Source: Sarcocystis neurona (lineage: Eukaryota; Apicomplexa; Conoidasida; Eucoccidiorida; Sarcocystidae). From it: 64,000 bases of DNA. Below the pieces are notes generated by a model. The model did not search any database, was not told the DNA's origin, and was given only the letters and a program-made list of their open reading frames with translations. How positions within the stretch are numbered: position 1 is the stretch's first letter; each line of letters opens with the position of its first letter. Positions 11,704 through 21,003 of this stretch are shown in pieces. The stretch is from contig KL647288.1 in NCBI GenBank assembly GCA_000727475.1, forward strand, positions 11,296,812 to 11,360,811, in the 5' to 3' direction. The translations under genes were made by a program, and so were the position numbers.

Positions 11704-12456
11704 GTAAGAACTGACAGAGAACATCTTTCTATCATCTGCAGCATGGTTGCGCCTATGCGCGTCGGGACACGGCGGTCTAACACTTCAATCAAGGTCCATA
11801 TATGGGGGCGGGTTAGTATGCGTAAACGTGCGTGCAAACAAGTATACACGCATGTGCGTATTATGTGTATAGAACGGTAGAGTGAGTTTCGTTGGTTGTT
11901 CAAGTATGACGTGCCTTTTGCTGGAGGGGAAGTGTAACGATGATTCCATTACGGCGTTGGTCGTTGTGAACGTTGCGAGCGTGAATACTTGCAGCCTTGG
12001 TGATCTATTGTGACTGCATGCCGTTGTGCTGTCTACTGTGTGCGAAGACGGGGTGGAGATTTTGCGTCAGCTTTGCACGGTGTGACCGCGTAGATTCAGG
12101 ACTACACAACTAAATGACACCATACCATCGTCGAGTTGTTGCACATTCTTGCGTTTTATTGGGATTCCGCCACGCACTAGGATGGGGGATGCTCCCAGCT
12201 CTTCGGCTTTCTCCTCCTCGTGTGTAGCCTACCCTAAGCATGTAGGTAGATATTCACGGTCACGTACGTTATGTACACTGCGTTCAAATACCTTTGCCGT
12301 GTATGTGTCGTAGTGTCGTGAAAGCTCATGCTGTGGATGAAATCTGCTTTTTGACCCTAATGCACTAGCGTACTATTTGGGATTCTCTGCAAGGTTGGGA
12401 AGAATCTGTTACGCGATTCCGTAGGTTTGATATTTTGTATATCTGCGTCTTCTCAG
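11704..12456 (+). other. intron D-E
   Basis: This intron of 753 bases begins GTAAGA and ends in the strong acceptor ATCTGCGTCTTCTCAG. The frame stays open to 11880 past the donor and from 12427 before the acceptor, but stops separate the two. Nothing else is recognised in it. Confidence 0.55.
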
Positions 12457-15400
12457 ACTTTTCGACCAAGCACGGCGACTCTCGCGGCCTTAAAGCGCAA
12501 CCTCTTTGTTGCCGTAAACGCTTTTTCTGCCTTGGAAACTGTTCTGCACGACGTGGCGGCTTTTTTCTTCTCTCTGTTCGTTTTCGCAGCCGATGCGCTA
12601 TGGTCCAGTAGTCCTTGCTTGCGTGAGGCCTTCTTTCGAGGACCTCTTTGCACGCAGCCTGCTTGTACTGCCACAACGCGTGCTTCTTCTGCCTCTAACG
12701 CACCTGCCAGTGGGTTTTGTACTCCTGCGGCAGGTGTTGGTGCTCGGTCCCCTGACCGAGCCGGTACTGCAGGTTGGGCTGGCGGCGGTGAGCGAGAGAG
12801 GCAGGCGCATTTTTCTGCACCTGAATGCCGGGAGCCATCTGACAATGAATCATCTGCCGCTGTGTCTTCCAACGCGCGACGCTCGCTCCACCCACCGTTA
12901 AGAGAGGCAGGCGTAAAGGACAACCCGATAAGATGGCTTCATGTTGCGCAGTCGTTCGTACTGCTACAACGGCGCTTAGTCACGCATCGCCAACTTCTGT
13001 GCGAGCGCGCTGTTGCGCTGTTGCTCTTTCACTATTGCGTGGACAACAGCGTCAATAGCTGTTTCGCTTTGAAGCAAAGCCGGCAGTCACGAGCTACATC
13101 TGTTGCCGGTGCCAGCGCTCCCCGAAGTAGTACCGGCGGCCCGCTTACTAAGGAAGGCAAAGGGCATTCGAAAACGGGTACCGATGTCGTTGTTGTGGCA
13201 TTTGATGCCGCTGCCGCAGCTGCCGCAGTTAGCTCCGGCATTCGAATGACTGCTACCGAAGCAGGCTTGCCCGCTGTTGGAGGGTGCAGAAATGGTGCTG
13301 AGCTAGACGTAACTGGGGCTACTGTCTGCGCGGCTGCAGCTGTAGTCCCCTCTGTGTCGGAATCTTCTGCCACATGGAAGCAGCTAGCAGAGCAGGGGAG
13401 AAATGGAGATTCGGAGACTCTCGCTTGTAACATAACATTGAGCGCGCCTGCTGCAGGTGCAGCGCCCAGGCGCCGAGGTCGCTGCAGTAGCAACAGCAAC
13501 AACAGATGCACACACGCTTATTCCGGTGGAGAAGCTGCCGATTCTGCAGCATCAGAGGACACTTGCACGCGGTACCGGAATTACAATTTGGAAGAGGTGG
13601 GCTGTGAGGCGGATCCTCAGGGGGAGGCATGCCAGATTTTAAAACGCGGTTTACTTGTGGCGTGTAGCGCCGTAGAAGCAGAGCTAGCTTCCTTGTGGAC
13701 GGCTCTTCTGAAACTCCGGGAGGGGGACCCAGCTTTACAGCAGCAGGAGCGGCAGAAGATAAAGCAGAAGGACAACGGTGAGAAAATTTGCTACGCCGTG
13801 CTGTCGCAGACATCTTCGTGCAAACCAATAGCAAAAGCGCCTGCAGCATCGGTTCCGGCTCTGCGGAGTACCGATGCGTGGTACAAGAGGAAGTTCCGCG
13901 TTACTGCTGCCTCTCCCGTAGTGAACATCCATTCGCCGAAAGCTGGTTGTACACTTTGCAAACACATTTTGAGCAGAGCTAGCGGTCGGCCGCCCCGACA
14001 GCTGCAGCTTGTGGAGGCAGAAATTTGGGCCTGCGCACGTTTCCTCAGTAAGAATACGTTTCCATTCTACATGCCTGTCGCTAGTCCCACGCCGAGACTG
14101 GTGGCACTCCTCGCGAAGAAGCGCTTGTGCGGTCAACGGAAGTCTGTCGCGGGCCACTCCCCTGTAGGTCCCCTACAGCAGCGGAACATCTGCTGCTCCG
14201 GAGTTCGCAGCAAGATGGCAGCACCACATGTGCGGCTCCGGCGCCTGCAACCACCACGCACCCGGCTGTGTTTAACTTGGCCTGCAACAACTTTGTCCGA
14301 ATGTTTCCCCATGTGTAGCGTCGCTTGTTCAGCTCAGCGCGGACAGCATTCATCTCGGGCGAGCTACTGCGCGCCGCGATTGCTTACAGCTTTGTTTACT
14401 GCTTCACCGAGTGGGCCCCAGCCTCTGCTATCTGACAAGGACGTTGTCGGACGAGTGTACCTTGCTTCGGGAGGCGCTTGCAGCTTCGTTGCGATTGATT
14501 CAAAGTTGGACCCTGCTCCGAAAAAGTGGAGAGACTCGCAAGCTATGTGGATGTTGCAGCCGCAAGAGCAAAGTGTAGGCCGTCCAGGGAGGCTATCCGC
14601 AGAGCGGACGGCGGACAGGGGTATACGCAAACTGGACTCGCAGGAGCCAAACAGTATGCAGCAAATGGGTATGCGGCGAAGAGTGATGACGTGGTGCTGT
14701 CCCTCTTTTGGGGGACGCTACTGTCCAGGCGATTTCCTTTCACCTGGAAGATCCCACCTGCGAGGCCTCCGTGAAAGGCACCTTCGCTGCAGCACGTCGT
14801 TTCCGACATCCTGTCCTTTAAGCCGGCAGGAAGGCGTAGTGAACATGGCTCGTGCTGCTGGACATGTATGTCCTGAAGAGAAAGGACCGCCGCCTGCTGG
14901 TGAAGTTTGTGCGACAGCGGCAGAAGCGCGCGACCTCGGGAGAACAATCTCCCGAGCTCTCCCGCCGGAATTTCTGGAGCGCAAAGGCGGCGGGCAACGT
15001 CTGCCGAACAACCAAGGGCGACACGCTAGTTGGCCTATTCGGTGGCGAACAACAGGTGGCAGATTCTTTCATTCGCGTTCTCGCGACGCAGCGCACGCGT
15101 TTGTGTACTGCCTCTTCGTCGGCAGAAACCACTCAGTTGTCTTTCGACCGGCGTCGTCTCGACTTGTGCACACTAAAGTGGCCGGCTTGAGTGTAACAGG
15201 ACGAGCCAGCAGCAGCTACAAAAGGGCCCAAAAGCTGACAGCTGCGCTGCCCAGCCGCCTGCTGCACCTCGTATGGTTGAAAAGACCTCTCCCTCGTAAT
15301 CCTGCTTTAAAATTACTGCAGAAGCGGCAAAGGCGTGTGACCATGACGTGTTCTGAGAGGACTACCGCATATCACGTGGGCGTGTGTATCTTTTCAGAGC

Positions 15401-18400
15401 AACACATTCATACTCAGACAGAGGGGAGGGTGCGTGCGCATCCATTTCTCTGTAAACTTCGAACCTGCAGAAGTGGCAGACGTGCTCTAGCCTCTGGATC
15501 TGCACGTACACTCGAGCGACGCTCGCTGCAGCAGCGACAGCAGCTCTGGCTCGAAACTGTCCGTGTGATCACATGCCGAGAAAAGAAGCAGCGTGTCCAA
15601 AGGCAGTGGGTAGTGTTAAGCCGATTGATGCCACCTGGGCGATCGAAATCTGAGATGACTTCGTTCTGGTACCCCATTCCACGCAGAAGGAGGCTCCGCA
15701 TGTGGAGGGAAGATAGTTGTTCAAAAAACCATAAAAAGAAGGGAGCTGCGGCCAAACTGAGGTGTCAAGATGGTCGTTCAGTTGCTACTAGTGGTGCACT
15801 CCAGAGGGATACGCCAAGCGTTAACAAAAAGAGAAACACGTGTACGCGTCGTCTGCGGCTTTGTGAGGGAAGGTCCCGGTGTGACGAAGGCAGTTTCGGA
15901 GTAAACACTGAGCACATGCATGCGCTGTGTGTTGAGCACCACGTCAGCGCTTGGAACCTTGTGGGATATTTTTACGGAAGCTTTCCAAGAATTACGTGTC
16001 CGCGTCGTGCTAAATGCAATAGGGGGCGTCACCGCAAGAGATTGCAGCGGAGACGTTCCTCACTGAGCGAGACATCAACAGCACGTGTATATTCTAAACT
16101 CACAAAGGATAGCGAGGACACTTTAGAAACGAAGCAGGGCACAGAAAAACCTGTACTTATCGGCGAACCGTTTCAACAACGAGAAGAGCCTCTCGTGCTT
16201 CGTACCGCGAAATTTGCGCCCAACTTGGCGAAACCCCTGACAAACATTTGGATGCCACAATTATTGCGCGGAGGGAAACGAGAGCAGCAGCTCGGAATCA
16301 CACAGCAGAAGACGTGGCAGGAAGCGGCATGTAGGCGTCAGCGGCGACGCCTTCTGGCACACGACGTTGTAGGCGTGGCAAAGCAGGACGTGTTCCAGGA
16401 GGTGCAACATCCTCTGAGTCTGAGAGACGTTAAATGTCTGTTCGATCAACCATTGCAGCAGGATGCGTTTTCAATTGAGCACACCTTGCAACACAACTGG
16501 CAGCAGCCTATTATGCTTCTAACGAATAGCAGGCTTTACGGTTTGAAGGAAGAGCCAGTGATCCGGCGTAGCTTCCCGTACAGCGACGCATTATATGCCC
16601 CTTCCGACCGTCTCGCCAAACAGCACGAGCTAGCACTGAAAGTGACTGCTGGTGCACGCACTCTAGCTCATCTAGTGCGCACGGATCTCGTGCCTACGGC
16701 AGTACAGTACAGCCCCACACAGCCAGCGAGGCTTTTGGCGGAGGTTCCCCAACAACAGCCTTCGTTGCTCCTGCAGAAACCGCGACACTCCGCTGAAAAG
16801 CAGCAGCCTGCGCCCAATAGGAGGTGCTTTAACGGGCGTACAGGGAGAGGAGACGTGTGTGACGTCGTGCAGCCCCGCTGTGTTCCACGCCCAGCCCAAT
16901 TTTGTCCTTCCCCTCGTAACGTCATGGCAGGAACGGATGGTTACAGCGCTGTTGCTGAAAGGGAAGACGACCCTGGATCGGTAATTGCGTCTGCACTTTT
17001 GAGCGCTTCGATGCGGCAGGAGCTGGGGAAGTTGTGGAACGTGTGGCCTGCCCACCGTTTGAAAATTTGTTTCCCGTTTGGAAGGGAGAATGTGCTCAGC
17101 ACAGGCTTCGAAACCCGCGGATCAAGCAAAATAACGGCAAACCCCCCGGCGGGTGATACAACCGTAGACAGCAAATCTTCTGCAGACAGTACACCGCTGA
17201 TCGAATCATCCTGCCACTCAATAGGTTTGAGCCTGTCCTGTAGTGAAGCACGTCTAAACCGCCGCAGCTTGCAACAGCTGACTGGCCCGTCTTCCATTGC
17301 AGCAAGTGTCACGTGTAGAAATTCGTACACGGCATTAGAAGCGTCAGCATCTGGTTACTATGAGGGAGGCGGTGTCTTACGCGAGAAAGGAACAAAAGAG
17401 TCGAAATACTCTTCGCGCAGTGGTAGCTGTCCGCCCGTGCTATCGCTGCCACTCGGATACTTCGTAGGTTTGCCTCGATTCCAGCAAATTTGCCAGCGTG
17501 GGTATCTATTTGGCAAATGCGGGCCGTGCACAGTGGTAGACTCTCTGCAGCGACTGCTGCTAGACATTGAGCGGCGGCAACGTGCAGTTCTTCCCTGTAG
17601 TCAACACGACTTGCTTCGGAACCCTTCGTGGCCCACAGAAAAAGTAAAGAAAGAGAAGAGCAAGGATACACGAAGCGTTTCACAGCGACGACGGCATCAG
17701 GGGTTGTATCAGGCGCACTGGAAGAGTCCTTCAGTTCGGCGCCCGAGGCTGTTAGTGCCGTCGTTTATCCTCCGTACACGCGGCGACTTTAAGGGAGAAA
17801 ACAATTTCCCTCGTCGGAGGTTTGTTAGCACCGGAATCCAATGTATTTTTCAGTTGCGACAGGAGCGTCGTGTTGCATCTCACCGGCAGAACTCGCAGAT
17901 ACGATGGAACCAAACTCGGAATGTCGCACCCACGGTGACAGAGTACACGAACGTAACCAGGATTCAACCATTACAGAAAAGAACAGCAACCATGTTCTCC
18001 ACATTATGTGGAAGACGCTTTCCTGTAGACACACGCCTTTGTCTTTGTACCCAGCAAGACCACACTTTTCTGGAGTCGCTATCGTGTGCAGTGTGTTCCG
18101 TAGGTGTGTGCCCTCCTGCCGAGTCTACTGCTCCTGCTGGCGGGACCTCCGCGCACATACCTGAGGTGGGCGTATTTGTTGGTGAAGCATACTCCTTGAG
18201 GGCGGAACCCTTGAAAGGTGCGGATCCTAGGATTACTTTTGTGGACAGTGATAATGCGGTAGCTGCTCTTGCAATACATGGGCTCGCCGCTGCTCGTGCC
18301 ATTGGTAGAGCAGCGTGTGGGTCCGCGTATACAATTAGGACTAGCGCGAGTGCCGCCTCTCCACTCGCCCGAACACGAAGTTCACGACGCCATTCGACCA

Positions 18401-19336
18401 GTAAATCTGCGGATGAATCTTTGACAGAGAGGGATTGCAGGTGGATACGAAGCGATGCAAGCGGAACACTTCCTTCGTTGTTGCATAAAGCAGGCACACG
18501 GAGACACGCTCGATTCACTGCTACCCCTACAGAGCACTTCAACCGTCAACGACGAACACAACGTGACTTCGAGGCTCCTCGTGGAAAACGAAGGGGCCAA
18601 ACAAGTCATGATTGTGCCACTGAGGGTGAAACCAATATTACCGGCAGCCAGCGAAAGGCGTTTCTCTCATGTTGGAGCGGTGCAGGCAGGGCGAGACAGC
18701 TGACTCCCTTGACGGGAGAATCCCGACAGTGCCAAGAGCTCTCCTTGCACACGACAAGCTCAATCATCAATGGTCCCTCGCTCTGCAGTCCAGCATTGCG
18801 CAGCCGTGTGTCGAAGCTGCTGAAAACGTTAGGGTTTACTGAGGAGCAACGAGCGTGGTGCAACTTTGGTAGCAAGAACTGTTGTTGTTACGTGCCTGCG
18901 TCGAACGGTGCAAGTGACAGCACTTCAACCAGAACAACAGCCGTCCCCTGTTCGGCACAATGCGCGGAAGGAATCGCCGATGACGGTAGACATAACGAAG
19001 CGTCGCAGCACAACAGCGTGCTTTCCCCTCCGTACCGATCGCCTTTCCAGCAGCGCAGGCTCGAATCGTCAAAATTTGAAAAGGTGCAACGGACGAAAGA
19101 AGATCAGCAGCTTGTGAAGTTGTTCTTGGCCGGCAAGACACTCAGGGGGGGACGAGATCTCGATGCTGTGTTTAAAAGCACAAAGGATGGCGTCACGGAG
19201 GAATTCGATCCAGCGGCGGAGCATCTGGAGATTACCGTGCCCCTTCGCAGCAAAACAGCACCGCGGGCAGCAGGGCTAACCAATGAAGGCGCACCCTGTG
19301 AATGCGTTGTCACTGTTTACTACGCTTTGCGAGTAG
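12457..19336 (+). CDS. FAB1/PIKfyve-like giant kinase gene, exon E (2,293 codons, ends in kinase N-lobe)
   Basis: This is the longest open frame in the window, far beyond chance. It starts after ATCTGCGTCTTCTCAG. Almost all of it is Arg/Ser/Cys/Gln-rich low complexity without a recognised domain, and the middle (about 15,200-16,400) is strongly basic. The last residues identify the gene: bases 19303-19332 encode VTVYYALR preceded by CECV, matching the beta-strand that opens the FAB1/PIKfyve kinase domain (consensus S-V-T-V-Y-[YF]-A-K-x-F). I place the donor at AG|GTCTAT (19337), one base into a codon, because joining to 19461 reads VYYALRVDQLVEALGG and continues the family pattern. Without splicing the frame would stop at 19381-19383. 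The donor choice is inference. Confidence 0.65.
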
Positions 19337-19460
19337 GTCTATTAAATGGTTATGAGTCCTCAGCGGTGCGTGAACGAGAGTGATCAGTCTTTGTGTTGCA
19401 GTCGCATACGTCGTGCGGTACCTGAATGCTTGAGGGTGACGGATACTCGTGTCACTCCAG

Positions 19461-19695
19461 ACCAGCTGGTAGAAGCTCTCGGTGGTTTCACAGTGTCAAC
19501 GGATTTCGCTGTTTTACTATGCAGTCAATTACTTTCATTATATTGCTGTAGTCACCACTGTATCAAAGCGGGCTTATTATTTCGAAAGAGCTCGTCTGCA
19601 GAAACCGCATCTGAACACGGGGAATGTTTCTTTCACGTTGTTCCTGATGCCTCGTTCGCAGAATCTGCCGGATTTTCATCTTTTGCTGCATTTTA
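19461..19695 (+). CDS. FAB1/PIKfyve-like giant kinase gene, exon F
   Basis: This is an inferred linking exon in the kinase N-lobe. The acceptor is GTGTCACTCCAG at 19449-19460. The two bases it supplies complete the codon left by exon E. The exon ends two bases into a codon before GTGTCC (19696), and the next exon supplies the third. The start (DQLVEALGG) extends the family's A-K-Q-F-D-A-L-R-like helix. The end (GFSSFAAF) sits where the family has its F-[IL]-R-S-L-S-R-C segment, but the residue match is weak. About 50 residues between them look like an insertion. The donor is poor, so this exon may be divided further. Confidence 0.4.
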
Positions 19696-19793
19696 GTGTC
19701 CCGATTGTGTTTTCCGTGCGCGTAGTTTTACATTTTGCGACGGTTGCTTTGCGGCGACGATGACGACTTCTGCCACTCTCTTTGTCATTCTAG

Positions 19794-19850
19794 CCCTGTA
19801 CGATTACACGGCGGAAAGAGCGGCGCACGCTTCACGATCACAGCTGACAG
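19794..19850 (+). CDS. FAB1/PIKfyve-like giant kinase gene, exon G (glycine-rich loop)
   Basis: This 57-base exon lies between a strong acceptor (CTCTTTGTCATTCTAG) and the donor CAG|GTATGC. It encodes PVRLHGGKSGARFTITAD. The GGKSGA segment is the phosphate-binding loop of FAB1/PIKfyve kinases, normally followed by F, then about four residues, then D-D-R-[FY]. One base enters and two bases leave the exon. The following exon completes the codon as AGC, giving ADS-RYILKQL, which is the family layout. Confidence 0.8.
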
Positions 19851-20353
19851 GTATGCGGCGTCCCCGGACAATGGACGGGACTACACTGGCGACGTAACAA
19901 ACACGCCTTGCTGCCTTTTCGAACCTTGAGTCTTCATTCTTTCAACCGTTGACACAAATACAGGTGCACAGCTGTGCACACAAGTCACGCAGAACTCCCT
20001 TGATGTGCGTCGTGCTGGTGACTGTGACTCTCCGATGGTGGCTTAGTAAATGGGACATGGATTCCGTCCACTCTGAAGCTTCACATTTTTATGCAGATGT
20101 GGTCCCGCCAGAGGGGTACTGTTCATACAACAATCACCCAAGACCTTAGTCTTGCATTTGTATACGTTAGGTGCTTTGTGATAACTCGAGTTTCATCTTT
20201 GCAGTTTGTCCGAGAATATGCTGCGCTCTAGAACACGTGTTCTGACTCTAATCTTGGTAGATGTACCAGTAACGTTATAACCTTTTTTTCGTTATGTCCT
20301 TACTTCGCTGCAGAGATGGTAATTTGCTCTCCCCCTTTTCTGCTTCTTCTCAG

Positions 20354-20576
20354 CCGGTACATACTAAAGCAATTAAATCGCCATGAAGTTCGCCTGCTGC
20401 TTTCCCCGCGGCACGGCGTGGCGTTTTTCCGACATTTTGCAGAAGTGCTTCTCGAAACCAAACCTACCACTCTGACGTGCTTTTACGGAATGTACCAAAT
20501 AATTTCACGAGCGGGTGGGAAAGAAGCTGGCCGTCCTCGTCGGCAATTCTATGTCATCATGCGAAATCTGCGTCAC
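20354..20576 (+). CDS. FAB1/PIKfyve-like giant kinase gene, exon H (ATP-binding lysine)
   Basis: The exon starts after an excellent pyrimidine tract and acceptor (CTCCCCCTTTTCTGCTTCTTCTCAG) and ends before GTAAGC (20577) with a complete codon. It begins RYILKQL, where the Lys before Gln is the ATP-binding lysine of phosphatidylinositol-phosphate kinases. It continues with an E-x-R-x-L-L helix, FFRHFAEVL, KPTTLTCFYGMYQI (the family has K-x-P-T-x-L-x-K-I-x-G-x-Y) and FYVIMRNL (family L-L-V-M-E-N-L). The usual E of M-E-N-L is R here. About 15 residues (SRAGGKEAGRPRRQ) form a small loop before FYVIMRNL. Confidence 0.85.
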
Positions 20577-21003
20577 GTAAGCTACTGCTCGCATGCGTGC
20601 ACGTTCTGTACGCAAAAAGGAAGAGCCAAGAAGCTGCGTATAACTGAGGCGAGTGCTTAGCAGAGGAGTGAGCTACGCGTGAAGATTATTGGTATTGGTT
20701 GCGAGTTTCGTATGAGTGAGCCTTATGCTGCGCCTCATTGTTATCGTGCTCGTCTTGTCTGGCTCTTGCCTCCTTGCTCTTTGTGCTTGTCGTGATCGTC
20801 TTTGAAAGCCCCGCAACGCGCGACGCCAAGAGTCACTATCGGTGTTAGAGCGCACACGATTTGTTAATTCTTTCATATTAGTGCACCGCATACTAGTGAT
20901 ATTATGTTGCCATTTTGGCACATGAATTCTTTATTGCCAGAAGGTTTGTCTTCGTTCCTCGTACTCTATATTCACGTGACTTCTAATGGCGGTGTCATTT
21001 CAG

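Noticed and set aside
17964..18542. 192-codon - strand frame opposite exon E
   Set aside because: It is antisense to the giant exon, has no recognisable domain and is Ala/Ser-rich like other shadows.
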